The notes under the pieces: generated by a model | What the model was told of the DNA's origin: nothing | Databases searched by the model: none | The model's input: only the letters and a program-made list of their open reading frames with translations | Shown here: positions 21,250 through 32,423 of the stretch, piece by piece | How the letters are laid out: each line of letters opens with the position of its first letter | Position numbering within the stretch: position 1 is the first letter of the stretch | Translations under genes and position numbers: made by a program | Assembly (NCBI RefSeq): GCF_013373865.1 | Contig: NC_050472.1 | Location: 14,580,913-14,644,912, forward strand | Origin: Monomorium pharaonis | Lineage: Eukaryota; Arthropoda; Insecta; Hymenoptera; Formicidae | Length of the DNA: 64,000 bases | Direction of reading: 5' to 3'

Positions 21250-22610
21250 TCGTTAAAACTTCTTGTGTACAATATTGAATTTAAATAAACTATTAAATTT
21301 TCCATAATTTTTTACCTTGTTTAATATCTTTTTATAAAAAAAGAAATATTGATATCGATACATAGTGCATACATATTAAAATTTTAATAAAAATGTTTTG
21401 AATTGTTTTTATAACAAATTTATTACGAATAAACAATTTTATTTTTATAGAACTTATGTCATTTGTTCGATAATTTATTAAGGGGGCATAGCAGTTTGGC
21501 GCTATCAAAAAAAGGCATTCTTCATGAATTTTTTTCACAGCCAAGAGACTAACTATAAAAATGAGACTTTTTGCATAATAAAGTACACCTTTTGTAATTT
21601 TCATACAAATTTTATTGTACTAGTTTAGTTAAAAAATTTTCCCCTTTCATCGTCCTGTAGTTACCCGTGCGCGCCACGCATGATTCTGCGGTAACCATAA
21701 TATTTCCTTGCCCGTTCATCCGAAACACAAAAACCAAACGGGATTTTAAAGAAGAGTAAATTCCCTCGTCCTTGTATCCGATTTTTAAAATTCAAATTTT
21801 AAACAAAATGGGCGGACCTTTAAAATTAGAATGCCGATTTTCGGCCAAAAATTTAATTTTTGTTTGTTAAAAAAAAAATAGAAAAAATTTGAATTTTAAA
21901 AATCGGATACGACAAAGACAAGCGAATTTCATAATCTTTTAGTTAAAAAAAAAAGGTAGATCGGTTGATCCGTTTTCAAGTTATCATGGTTACCGACTTT
22001 AAAAACATGGTTTTGAGAAAAACGTGTTTAAAATTTTCGAATGACGTTACTCTATTGTAAAACTGAATTCCTTAAACTTATTATCGTCAATTCCTGGGCC
22101 ATACAGGGAAGCCTCCTGTTCAAGATCTGTCTCTATTTGTTCATTTTTAGAGAGACGGCGACTTATATGAGCCTTCCGTGTCACGTGTTGTGCTCGGATG
22201 TCAAAAAGGGCAAGCGCACGCCTGTGTACTGCCCGATAAAATATATTGTGTAACTTTTTTACTTATTGGAATTTAAAAAAACAGTTTTAGGACAACATTC
22301 TTGAAGGTTTAAACTGTCGAAAAATGCAATAAAAAAAATATCGATTTTTTGAACCCGACAAACTGCTTTTGAACCCTTAAGTAAAGATATTATTGTTAAA
22401 GGCATTTGAACGTTTTTTTTATCATTACCATCCTTGAGCGCCCAAAATTCTAGCTGTTATCTGTAATCATTAAACTCTTTCCATTTGAAAATTATTATAG
22501 CCTCAACATTTTTGTATTTTTCTCTTAAAATGTTACAGAGAATTTGTTACAAAAAAATTTTGCGCCACAAACGCGTTTACAAACATCCTGTATATTAAAG
22601 TTTTTTTGTC
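21250..22610 (-). mobile_element. dispersed repeat X, copy 2, interrupted by a TTAA element
   Basis: Minus-strand counterpart of 14735-15180. Its two halves (21250-21477 and 22381-22610) are contiguous in copy 1, which proves the intervening 895 bp is an insertion. Outer end GTTTACAAACATCCTGTATA. Confidence 0.75.
21482..22376. mobile_element. TTAA-flanked DNA element with GGG ends, 895 bp (Kolobok- or piggyBac-type)
   Basis: TTAA (21478-21481) then GGGGGCATAGCAGTTTG; the right end read on the minus strand is GGGTTCAAAAGCAGTTTG next to TTAA (22377-22380). The inverted GCAGTTTG and the TTAA TSD define it. GGG rather than CCC ends are more like Kolobok, but this is not firm. There is no recognisable transposase; short frames such as 22041-22253 are unassigned. 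Confidence 0.7.
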
Positions 22611-22619
22611 ACAGTTTTC

Positions 22620-23136
22620 AAAGAAGGATATTAGTCGATTTTTACTTAATATTTATTTTACTATAGATTTATTATTTACACATTTATTTTATACTTTTAT
22701 TAATATATCTTCTCATATATTTTTAATAGGTTCTTATATATTTCTGTACCTTAAAAATTACAAATAAAACATCGAATTTATTTGCTATCATAATCAGTCT
22801 ATTCATCTATTCTTTTTTGAGATTAGAATTTCTAATTTAAAAATAGCGAATTGAATATAATGCAAAATTTGTTATAAAATTAATTGATTTTATTTTATGC
22901 ATTTTTGTTTAATAATATTTCCAAGATTATTAAATATAAGTGAATATATAATAAATAAATTTTAAGATAATAAATTTAATATATAGTAGAAAATTTCATA
23001 AAATTCTGAATGATCAGTGTATATCAATCAGGCATGGGAAAGTTACTTTTTAAAAATAACTCATTACCGTTACTCGTTACTGATTCTCAAAAGTAACTCA
23101 TTACCATTACATAAAAAGTAACGATTCGTTATTTCT
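22620..23136. other. AT-rich intron sequence with a hAT-like terminal remnant
   Basis: Around 23035-23125 GCATGGGAAAGTTACTTTT and several AGTAAC/GTTACT repeats occur, resembling hAT-type ends. The rest is AT-rich and unassigned. Confidence 0.4.
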
Positions 23137-23140
23137 TTAA

Positions 23141-24406
23141 CCTTTATGTGCACACATGGGTATTCGGGTGCCCACTTTGTCGTATTTTTGCTTATAACTT
23201 GAATAAAAATTGAAATTTTGACATAAGCCTTCGAATCTCTATTATTTAACTCTTTTAGAAACTAAAAACACTGGTAATTTTTTTCAATTTTTTTGAACCT
23301 AAACTAAATGACGTTAAAGTACATGTGCTTAGCGGACACATCCGGATACCTCCTAGATGAAAAATGATCTTTTGACCCGAGAATTAATTTATAACATTAA
23401 TAAATATTTTATTGAGGTAACAGGAGTTAATAAATAAATAATTACAATAATTTTCAAAGTAATTAGATCATACTTGCATTTATTTAGTGCAATCAATACA
23501 TTTGATTGTCGATACACAGTGTTCATAGCAGACAGGCTTTTCGCAAACTGAACATTTTCGCGATTTTCTGCGTCTTTTGAACAGTTTCTTTGTAGTAAAC
23601 GTGACAAGAATTTGTAATTTTTTTGCTACCAATACTGTCTCAAGGTTGAGTCAATTATCAATTTGCAAACGTTTTGTCAAGTTAATTGGCATTATTACCG
23701 TCTGTATTTACTATTAATATTAATATTAATGTTGTGTAAAACAAACAGATTTTAAATTAATTTATGTTTATTATTTCCGATATGTCTACATAAAGAAATA
23801 ATTTTGTATAATGTATAAAAATAATAAGAAATAATTTTTCTTTACAAAAAATATGCACTGTTGCGACGCTGTTTGTCCGATGTGAATTATTCTACGTGAT
23901 GGTGATATCTTTTGCTTTATAAAATAATAACTAATTGTTAATTGTCAATTGCTTTACGGGACAAAATCATAGAATAGGTTCCAATACAACTAACATACGC
24001 GCAAACACATTTGCGTTAAGTTTAATAAATAAGTATGCAGCTGAAAAATTTGTAGATGTTGATTCAATTGTTTCTACACATAATAATCGATTTTATTTGG
24101 AGTATATGCTTTAGATATTAACTACTCGATAACTTTGGTATCAATCGACATTTCGTCAAAACTGACTGCGCGCTACCTGCGCAGCGCTTGGAGACCCTAC
24201 TTCTATTTTTTTTCATGAAAACTGTAACAGGCTGGGGGACTTGGAAATGGCTTCGATAGTTTCTATTGATGTTTGTTTAATAAAGTAAATTCATTAGAAA
24301 TGATTATGTTCACATACAAACTCAGGAATTAAGAAAAACTAATGATGGGCACCCAGGTACCTTGGGTGTGTAACAATGTGGTAAACGCTGGGTGTTCACA
24401 TAAGGG
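23141..24406 (-). mobile_element. piggyBac transposon, decayed, 1,266 bp
   Basis: TTAA (23137-23140) + CCTTTATGTGCACAC at the left; the right end is the complement of CCCTTATGTGAACACCC next to TTAA (24407-24410). CCYTTATGTG ends with TTAA TSDs are the piggyBac signature. Subterminal GGGTGCCCA / TGGGCACCCA is also inverted. The minus strand keeps the C-terminal cysteine-rich tail of the transposase (next entry). Confidence 0.88.
23480..23590 (-). pseudogene. piggyBac transposase C-terminal cysteine-rich domain
   Basis: A minus frame ending in TAA (complement of 23480-23482) reads RRRKSRKCSVCEKPVCYEHC, then a short spacer and CIDCTK-stop. The C-x2-C ... C-x2-HC ... C-x2-C pattern with a preceding basic stretch is the terminal-repeat-binding zinc domain that closes piggyBac-family proteins. 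It lies 340 bp from the transposon end, the expected place. The catalytic domain upstream is deleted (the whole element is only 1.27 kb). Confidence 0.8.
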
Positions 24407-24410
24407 TTAA

Positions 24411-24870
24411 TGCTAAAACGAGATTAAATAAAAAATTTGTAAAATATGTTTTTATTTAAAATATTAATGTGAGCAACATATTTTTTAAATTTGCAAAGTA
24501 AAAAACTTTTTTAAACAAAGTTTTAAAATGCTTAAAATGTAAATAAAAAAGTTTGAACTAATTAAATTTATAAATATAGTCAAATTTATATTTTTACTCT
24601 TGATATAATTTTATTAAACTTATAATTGTTTTATTAAAATTTTTTTAAAATTACAAGGTTTATTTGGATTAGGATATAGGATTATCAATTATCTTACAAA
24701 ATATAAATTTGTTATTATAAATTTTATTGGTAATTTCTATTAATTTTTAATAAAAGTTGATATTCCATTATATCATTGTTTAGATTACCTCTACGAAGTG
24801 ATAAAACAGTATTACCAATACTAAATATTTTCTTAACATATATAGTATATATAGTATATATAGTATATAT
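24411..24870. other. AT-rich intron sequence ending in a TATATAG array
   Basis: No gene. (TATATAG)n at 24838-24876 forms the target of the next LINE. Confidence 0.6.
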
Positions 24871-24883
24871 AGTATACCATATA

Positions 24884-27024
24884 TGGGGAAAGATGGCGTG
24901 ATTGAGAGTTTGTGATTTGGAGGGCTTCGGAGTGAAAAGGTGGTAAGTGCTGGAGATGAAAGTGAGAAACATGAGTTGGAAATTCGGAAAGAGCAAGTTG
25001 GAGAGTGATCGGGCAATTGGAGGGAAAGTAGGAAAGTAGAAAGAGAGGACAGAGGAGAGAAGAAATGAGAAGAGAAATGTTGGAGAATTTCGGAGGCGAG
25101 AGAGACTAACATGGAGTATAGAGACAATGGATGGGAAAAGAGGACAGGAAAAAGGCGACAGAAGGAAAAGTGGTGACGGAAGGAATGTGATTGGAGGGTT
25201 TGGTGAGATGGCGCGGTGATGGAGCGGTGGAGAGGAAGAGCAGCGCCATCTAGAAGAAGGAAGTGTGGACAGCAGAGATCTGGTGGAAAGCCTGGCAGGA
25301 GCATAGAAAGATGTAGACAAGGTTGGCAGGAGTGATGGGATAAGACGGTAGCGAGTGTGGGAACATTGAATCCCGCAACACGTGGTCCATCGGTGATACA
25401 TAATAATAGACGAAGAGGCAGTGGTAGAAAGATAGCATTTGCGGCAAGGAAAGATTCTGAGTAAAATTAAAGAGGGAGAAGGAGGATCCGGTGCAAAGTG
25501 AGAAGAAGTAGTGAAGAGAAGAGGGAAGAGAGAAGATGGAAGAAATAAGAAAAGAGATGAGGAGTTTGAGAGCGGTGGTGGCGAGAGGGCTGAAGGAGGT
25601 TAGGGAAAGAGGTGTTTGGAGGTGAGGTTGGAAATGTTAGAGGGAGAAGGAATGAGAAGGGAAGAGGAAGAAGCGAGAGAGTCAAGGGAGAAGAGGAGCT
25701 AACAGGATGACTGAGAAGGATGCAGAGGGAGAAAAGAGGAACAACCGGGTGGTGACAAGGGAGAAGGGAAGATGTAGGGTAGAGAAGACAAGAAGGAAAG
25801 AGTGGAAAGGGGCGAGGAAGAGAAAAGGAGGAATGGAGAAAGCGAGGGAGATTGATGGCAGGAAGTGAGGAAGAAGGGGGGAAGAGGGAAGAGGGAGAGA
25901 GAGGCGTGGAGAGAGAAGGAAAGAAGAAACCAAGAAGGAAGGAGAGAGGAGGGACGACAGACAGGAGGAGAAGAGGAGCACGGGGAAAGCAACGGAGGAG
26001 GATGGAGATGGGAAAAGGGATTGCGAAGGAAAAGGGGAGAGAGGACGGGAAGCATGGAGGAGAGTGGAAAGAGAAATGGAGAAGAGAATGAGGGAGAGGG
26101 TAGAGAAGGAGGGTTGAGAAAGGGTGAGATTGGCAGAAATGGAAAGAAGGATGAAGATAAGGAGGAGAAACATAATATGGAGGGGCGTGGAAGGGAAGGG
26201 GGTAGAAAGAAGAGCTGTAAAATTGAGGGTATGAAATATTATGAAAAAGGAGTTGGGGAGAGAGGTGGAGATAGGGGGTAATGCAAAGCGGGGAGGGGAG
26301 ATAGTGGTGATAACAGGTGATGCGGGAGGAGGATAAAGAATGGTTACTGGAGAGGAAGGCGGATATTAAGAGGCGTTGGGAAGTAAGGATAGACGCAGAC
26401 TTATCAATGGAGGAGAGGAAGATAAAGTGGAGGATGTTGGAAAGGGCAAGTGAGGAGAGGAGTTGGGGGAAAAAAGATTTTTGTGGGAAATAGGAATATG
26501 TGGGTGGACAGGATAGAATGGGTGTTGAACAAGGAGAAAGAAAGGTGGGATACGAGTAAGGACGAGGGGACAAACGGAGGAGAAAAATAACAGTTTGATT
26601 TATATTCTTAGGAGGAAACAGAGGGGAGTTGAGAGAGGAGACCGCGGGAGAGAGAGGAGCGAGTGGGACGGAGACAGATGGAAGAGAGAAAGAGTGGAAA
26701 CAAGGAGAGAGGAGGAGAGGCCCAGAGAGAGAGAGAGTTTGGAAGAGGAAACTGGAGGAGGCGAGGCGGATGAAGGTAGCAGAGGTGAACGGAGGAGTTG
26801 GAGAGGAGGGCCGGAGGGGGGAAGTAAAGATTTGGGGGTTGGGGGAGGGAGGATTGGGGGCGGCGAGAAGAGGTGGGGGGAAATAGCATGTAAAAGGTCG
26901 CATATGGCCAGATCGGTACGGAAGATGAGAGAAAATTTATTGTAAACGGTTCGAGAACGCTCCGTAGAGTAAAAGCGCCTTGTGACCCTGCAAAGGAAGC
27001 AATAAAGTTATTCTATTCTATTCT
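24884..27024 (+). mobile_element. purine-rich LINE insertion with 13-bp TSD, 2,141 bp
   Basis: AGTATACCATATA occurs at 24871-24883 and again at 27025-27037, an exact TSD. The insert ends AATAAAG-TTATTCTATTCTATTCT, a poly(A)-signal-like AATAAA plus an (ATTCT)n tail, as in target-primed LINE insertions. The + strand is about 80% purine. Around 26395-26460 it reads LSMEERKIKWRMLERASEER, like the ORF1 end of R1-type LINEs of Hymenoptera (EERK.RW.M.ERA..ER). The long minus frames of Ser/Pro/Leu here are artefacts of composition. No RT motif survives. Confidence 0.75.
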
Positions 27025-27037
27025 AGTATACCATATA

Positions 27038-27465
27038 GTGTATATATGATATATATGTGTGTATATGTGTATATAATTAATATATATAAATATTGAATAT
27101 ATAAAAAATTGAATTAATATTTTAAAATTTATTATATTTATTTAGTAAGTATATATAATGATTTGATTTAATAATAATTTATTTAAATAATAAATATTAT
27201 ATTAATACAATATTTAAAATGATTAAATTTATGAAAATAAATTATAGGAATAAATAATAATAATAAATTTAGTGCCAGCAATTGCGGTTAAACTAAAGTT
27301 ATAAATGAATTGAAATTAATCTATAAGAAAATAAATATTTTAGTTAATTAAAAGTATATTATTATTTTTATATGGTGAACAGGACTGTTCTGTGGGAAAT
27401 TGACGATTTTCAAACAAAAAGGATTTGAAAAGGACAACTGTAATTTTTTTGTACATGGAGTTATT
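27038..27465. other. AT-rich intron sequence, no gene
   Basis: TATATG repeats then low-GC sequence. Nothing recognised. Confidence 0.5.
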
Positions 27466-27468
27466 ATA

Positions 27469-27674
27469 CACTGGAACCCCGCGTTAGCGGACTGTTCGGG
27501 GCTTTGGTCCGCTAACGCGGGGTTATCTCTTATTGCTTGGTTTCACTCCCACTCCGTGAAATACGCGACTGCATTGCTCATTGCTATCCCCACACACGCT
27601 ACTCATGTGGGCCGAGTGCATATGGAGGGGATAGTTTCCGCTAACGCGGAGTACGCTAACGCGGGGTTCCAGTG
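27469..27674. mobile_element. pogo/Tc1-like MITE, 206 bp, TA TSD, copy 1
   Basis: Ends CACTGGAACCCCGCGTTAGC and its exact complement; TA on both sides. Interior motif GTTTCACTCCCACTCCGTGA. Copy 2 is at 33196-33402. Confidence 0.9.
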
Positions 27675-29300
27675 TACGTCTCTTTCATATATAATAGCCA
27701 ACTTTCCGCACTTGTTACACAATGTATTATTTGTTTATTTTTATACACTATGGTTTTTGAAGTCGTTGATTACGTAGAAATTACACATTTTAATTTTATT
27801 TTTATTATAAAATGAGTTTCAAAAGTATAAATCTACTATATTTTCAATATTTTTTAATTTTGAAATTTAATTTTTAAAATTAATTTAGTATATTTCATTT
27901 AGAAATTTTAATTTAAAATTAATACGTAATCGTATCTTTTTATAATGATTTAAAACAATTTATTGTGTTTGTTTAACCCGTTAACGTCCAAACTTTTTGG
28001 AGACAAATTTTTTGGATACTTTTGCTTAAAGAATTTATCATGTTCTAGTTCTTAAAAAAATTTAACTTTAATTTTTTTTACGTAAAGTTTTGTGCTTTTT
28101 CAGAATCCGACGTAATTTTTTTTGAAAAATTAATTTTAAAATTATAAACAATTTTTTTAATAAACGTAAATTTTTACTTCTTTATAATCAACGATATCAC
28201 GTTGTTTGAGTTCAATCTTGAAGAGTGAATTTCTTGCGTCCATGGACCCTAAACTTTAAGATTAAGTGACTGAGTTTTTCAAAATTCAACATGGCGCCAA
28301 CAAAAATGGTGCTCTGAGACTAATATTTGACCAATTTTTTTACGCCCAAAAAAGGAATAGTTGGATTGAAAATGTTTTAGTATTAATCGAATGATACTTT
28401 TACATGTTTTTTGGATCGTTGATTATAAATCCGGGACCAGATTTGTAAAATTTAATATGGCAGATCCAACATGGTAAATCACATTTTGGAAAATAAAGGT
28501 AAAATCAGCTTAAAATGCCTGTATAGAGATTTTAAGGTCGCTGATTACGAATCCGAAGTCAAAGGGCATAGCGGAATAAGCAGGTGAAATCTGCCTCCGC
28601 ACTAATCGAGCTCAAATTGATATCATTAGTTGGCATCCTTGAGATGTAAAACTTCCCCAAAATATTAGTTACAAAATTGCATTTTTGGGGGAGTTATGGA
28701 GAGGGAAAGAAAAATAAAGAAAGTGGTTTTTTTCGAAAATGGTTGGACCGATTTTAATGAAAAAAATATATGTTGTAAACATCATTTAGACAAGTTTGAG
28801 AAAATTTTAAGTAATTTTTGTGGCAAAAAAAACCCGATAAAAAAATTTTTGAATTTTTTATGAATTTTTTGGGGGGTGATAGTTCTGAGATACCACTTTT
28901 ATATTTTCACAAAAACATCTCTAGATCTTTTTTTTAACACTTTTTTTTTTTTAATCAATCGGAGTGGTGGAACATGGTTAAAAATAATAATTCACACCGC
29001 GCCGCCGTGCCGCGCCGCGCCGGTTGGGCGACCGGGCCGCGGCGCACGGCGATTGTTGTCATGTTGAACTTACATACTAGTTGCAGTGTTGTAATGTTTA
29101 GTTGCCAAAAAAAATTATAATATAATAATATAAAATATAATAACACATATAATATTTCTAGGACGTCTGCAATGGGAGCGTCCTAGATGCGCACAGTAAT
29201 AAATGGACACAGCAGGCTGAGTGAAACGGACACAGACCAAATGCACACAGAACAAATGCGCACAGACCAAATGCGCACAGACCAAATGCACACGGACCAG

Positions 29301-29477
29301 GGGCCCGATTCTTGAAGTCATTCGCAAGAGAAACGTATACGCAAATACTCGCTCTAACAAAAAGTTGTAAGTTTATTGGTTAATAGCCATACGATAGCCA
29401 ATAAATTTCCAACTTTTCTGTAAGAACAGAATTTGCGAATACATTTCTCTTGCGAATGAATTCAAGAATCGAGCCCC
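29301..29477. mobile_element. small palindromic MITE, 177 bp
   Basis: GGGCCCGATTCTTGAA...CATTCGCAAGAGAAACGTAT on the left against the complement of TACATTTCTCTTGCGAATGA...TTCAAGAATCGAGCCCC. It splits a GACCAGATGC repeat unit; the TSD is ambiguous (1-2 bp). Confidence 0.75.
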
Positions 29478-29607
29478 AGATGCATACGGAACAAATGCGC
29501 ACAGACCAAACGGACACAGTAACCTACAAACTTGTTACATGGGTTGCGACTTTTCGGGCATCTCTATCGACGGGGAGGAGGGCGAAGCTCCCACTTGCAC
29601 CCCCCGC

Positions 29608-29611
<4 letters not shown>

Positions 29612-29666
<55 letters not shown>

Positions 29667-29667
29667 A
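29612..29667. repeat. (CG)n(TG)n(TGCG)n tract
   Basis: Flanked by TTGCACCCCCC on the left and CAAAGCATTCTCTGCACCACAT on the right; the same flanks border the tract at 35187-35306. Confidence 0.9.
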
Positions 29668-29840
29668 AAGCATTCTCTGCACCACATAGGTTTGCGACTG
29701 TGCGCATTTGGTACGTGCGCATTTGGCCCGTGTGCATCTGGTCCGTGTGCATTTGGTCTGTGCACATTTGGTCTGTGTCCGTTTCACTCAGCCTGCTGTG
29801 TCCGTTTATTTGCCAAAATGTGAGTCCATTCGCCAAAAAG

Positions 29841-30055
29841 ATAATGTGAGAGGCAAAGGGACTCACATTAAAAAAGCACCCCGATGATAAATAATGTGAG
29901 AGGCGAGGGGACTCATTTTAAAAAAGCACCCCGATGATAGATAATGTGAGAGGCAAGAGGACTCACTTTAAAAAAGCACCCCGATAATAGATAATGTGAG
30001 AGGCAAGGGAACTTACATTAAAAAAGCACCTCAATGATAGATAATGTGAGAGGCG
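29841..30055 (+). repeat. 50-bp minisatellite, 4.3 copies
   Basis: ATAATGTGAGAGGC starts at 29841, 29891, 29941, 29991 and 30041: an exact 50-bp period. The unit continues GACTCACATTAAAAAAGCAC-CCCGATGATAG. Confidence 0.95.
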
Positions 30056-31314
30056 ATTTCCTCGTGGTAAACTGCCGAAACGATAAGTTTTATAAGCTAA
30101 TTGCAGACGTCCTGGAAATATTATATGTGTTATTATATTTTATATTATTATATTATAATTTTTCTTGGCAACTAAACATTGCAACACTGCAACTAGTATG
30201 TAAGTTCAACATGACAACAATCGCCGTGCGCCGCGGCCCGGTCGCCCAGTCAGCGCGGCACGACACGGCGGCGCGATGTAAATTATTATTTTTAACCACG
30301 TTCCACCACTCCGATTGATTTAAAAAAAAAAATGTGTTAAAGAAAAAGATCTAGAGATGTTTTTGTGAAAATATAAAAGTGGTATCTCAGAACTATCACC
30401 CCCAAAAAATTCATAAAAAATTCAAAAATTTTTTTATCAGGTTTTTTTTTACCACAAAAATTACTTAAAATTTTCTCAAACTTGTCTAAATGATGTTTAC
30501 AACATATATTTTTTTCATTAAAATCGGTCCAACCATTTTCGAAAAAAACCACTTTCTTTATTTTTCTTTCCCTTTCCATAACTCCCTTAAAAATGCAATT
30601 TTGTAGTTAATATTTGAGGAAGTTTTACATCTCAAGGGTGCCAACTAATGATATCAATTTGAGCTCGATTAGTGCGGGGGCAGATTTCACCTGCTTATTC
30701 CGCTATGCCCTTTGTAAAATTCAATGTAGCGGATTCAAGATGACGGATTATGTTTTAGAAAATGAAAGTAAAATTAGCTCAAAATGCCTATATAGGGATT
30801 TTCGGGGTAGCTGATTTACTTCCCATGATTAAGCTCAAGTAGTTTTAATGTGGTGATATTGTTGATAGAAAAGAATCTGTCAATGGAAATTTACGTTTTT
30901 TATCAAAAAAATCGTTTATAACAATTTTGGAATTGATTTTTTGAAAATAATAACGTTGGATCCTAAAAAAGCACGAAATTTTACGTAAAAAAAACTTAGG
31001 GTTAAATCTTCTGAAGAACTAAAACATTATAAATTTTCTGAGCAAAAGTCTTTAAAAAATCGTTCGTTTAAACGTTAACGGGTTAATAAAATACTTTAAA
31101 TTGTATGAGTTATTAAAGTCACATTTTGAAATTGTACTGGTAAATTTTAAGTCTAACTGAAAATTTAAAATTTTTAATTTTACAAGATTTCAATTTTTTT
31201 TTATTTTAATATTTATAAAAGAAAACGGCAATTAATTTATGCGTTTAGACGTCATCAATATTTTGAGCTAACTTAGTTATGAAAAACTAAAAATAAAGAA
31301 TGAGCAAACATTTA

Positions 31315-32062
31315 AGGAGGACGATCAATAAGCCATGACTTTGGCTTCTTTTCGATTTTATTGTAAATTATTAGAAACAGTTTTTTAATACATAAAACAC
31401 TAAATTAAGTTGTTTCTAGTCTAAACGGGCATGTTTAATGTCGTTATTATTTTGTATAAACGTAGAAATTTATATTTCTATATCATGAACATTATAATAT
31501 AAAATTATTTTTGTACGTAAAATTAATGGTGACAGTGAAATAGGTTAGATAGCACACACATACCTGGCTACAAAACCGTGAAAAATAATCATCTGTTATT
31601 GTACTGAATGTGAAGTGGCTTTGTTATTCTAGAAGATTATGTATTATTAGAAATAATAAAAAATGTAGCCCATTTTTCCTTTCTCTTTCTTTTATCTTTA
31701 TTCTCTTTATTTCTTCTTTTTGTTTTTATTACGTTTAGCTAAGTAATTGGACACTCAAAAGTACTTGGATGAAATGTTTTACGTACATTTAACTGTCAAT
31801 TTTACGAAAAAAAATTTTATATTATGATGTTTATGATTTTTTTATATAATATCCCTGATTTTTAGGCGAGTTGTGTAGTAATGCACAAAATACCCACAAA
31901 TACGAATTTCTATTAAACAAGATAACGACCATGTTGAACATGTCCATTTAGGCTGAAAACATCTCAATTTAGTGTTTATGTATTAAGAAATTGTTTCTGA
32001 TAATTTACAATAAAATCTGGAGGAGGGGGGGGGGGAGAAAATTGTGGCTTACCGGTCCTCCT
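31315..32062. mobile_element. foldback MITE, arms about 150 bp
   Basis: AGGAGGAC...TAAGCCA and TTATTGTAAATTATTAGAAA, TAATACATAAAACACTAAAT on the left are complemented near 31890-32062. A G12 run interrupts the right arm. It lies 80 bp before raptor exon 6. Confidence 0.75.
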
Positions 32063-32140
32063 CCTTTATGTGTCTATAGATGTCAAGAAGTTAATGACAT
32101 TAAAATTTATTTAATTTTTATAAAACATTAAAAATTTTAG

Positions 32141-32238
32141 GTGAAGGCATCTTCCACTCCTAAAGAAGTAGTTGAAACAAAAATTTCTTCGTCATTATCT
32201 CTTCCGCCGTCTCCATCGAATCGGATTGGTTATTTAAG
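32141..32238 (+). CDS. raptor: raptor exon 6 of window (linker)
   Basis: 98 bases, 32 codons plus two bases. It begins VKASSTPKEVVETK and continues SSSLSLPPSPSNRIGYL. This is the low-complexity Ser/Pro linker between the HEAT solenoid and the propeller; human Raptor has a comparable SxPASPTNK stretch here. The preceding exon ends HIRNK, so the join RNK|VKA is typical of insect Raptor. The PPSPSN motif resembles proline-directed kinase sites (inference). The acceptor is TTTTAG, the donor AAG|GTTAGT. The 79-bp intron that follows contrasts with the 17.5-kb one before. Confidence 0.88.
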
Positions 32239-32317
32239 GTTAGTCAAGATTTATTTTATGAAATATAATCTTTAACGGTTCTTATTTCTAATAATTCTTT
32301 TTACACGTTTATAATAG

Positions 32318-32423
32318 CAAAGGAGAGTCATCACCGCCAGCTGTCAATTCTGGAACAGATTTGTTACGTTCTTCGAGAGTTCTGTCGCACGGTAGTCGTT
32401 CGAGAAAACCTGTTCCTAATACA
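32318..32423 (+). CDS. raptor: raptor exon 7 of window (linker)
   Basis: 106 bases; one base completes a serine codon, then 35 codons to phase 0. Reads KGESSPPAVNSGTDLL, RSSRVLSHGSRSRKPVPNT. It is rich in Ser and Arg, consistent with the disordered Raptor linker; there is no folded domain. The acceptor is TATAATAG and the donor is ACA|GTAAGA. The next exon recognised is 19.6 kb downstream and is also in phase 0. A direct join is therefore plausible, but a short, poorly conserved linker exon in the intervening repeats could have been missed. Confidence 0.86.

Larger units (their letters stand above)
28558..30718. mobile_element. inner foldback with AAAGGGCATAGCGGAATAAG ends
   Basis: 28558-29160 is the reverse complement of about 30105-30718: GGTGAAATCTGCC / GGCAGATTTCACC, GAGCTCAAATTGATATCATT and its complement, and the GC-rich GCGCACGGCGATTGTTGTCA block. 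The loop (29160-30105) contains inverted TGCGCACAGACCAAA units, a palindromic MITE, a CG/TG/TGCG tract and a 50-bp minisatellite. Open frames here are shadows of the arms. Confidence 0.8.
27977..31082. mobile_element. TTAA-flanked compound foldback, 3,106 bp (piggyBac-like ends)
   Basis: TTAA (27973-27976) + CCCGTTAACG at one end and CGTTAACGGG + TTAA (31083-31086) at the other, exact complements. Arms mirror each other for several hundred bases, e.g. TTACGTAAAGTTT / AAATTTTACGTAA. Just inside, both sides carry the sentence GTAAAAT(C/T)AGCT(T/C)AAAATGCC in the same, not mirrored, orientation, so a second inverted-repeat unit (28558-30718) is inserted in what was a directly repeated interior. 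No coding sequence. Confidence 0.8.

Noticed and set aside
22041..22253. 70-codon frame as a transposase piece
   Set aside because: No motif of any transposase; short and AT-rich inside a TTAA element.
25467..26903. 478-codon minus-strand frame rich in Ser, Pro, Leu and Phe
   Set aside because: Antisense of a purine-rich LINE; pyrimidine runs lack stop codons. Low complexity and no domain.
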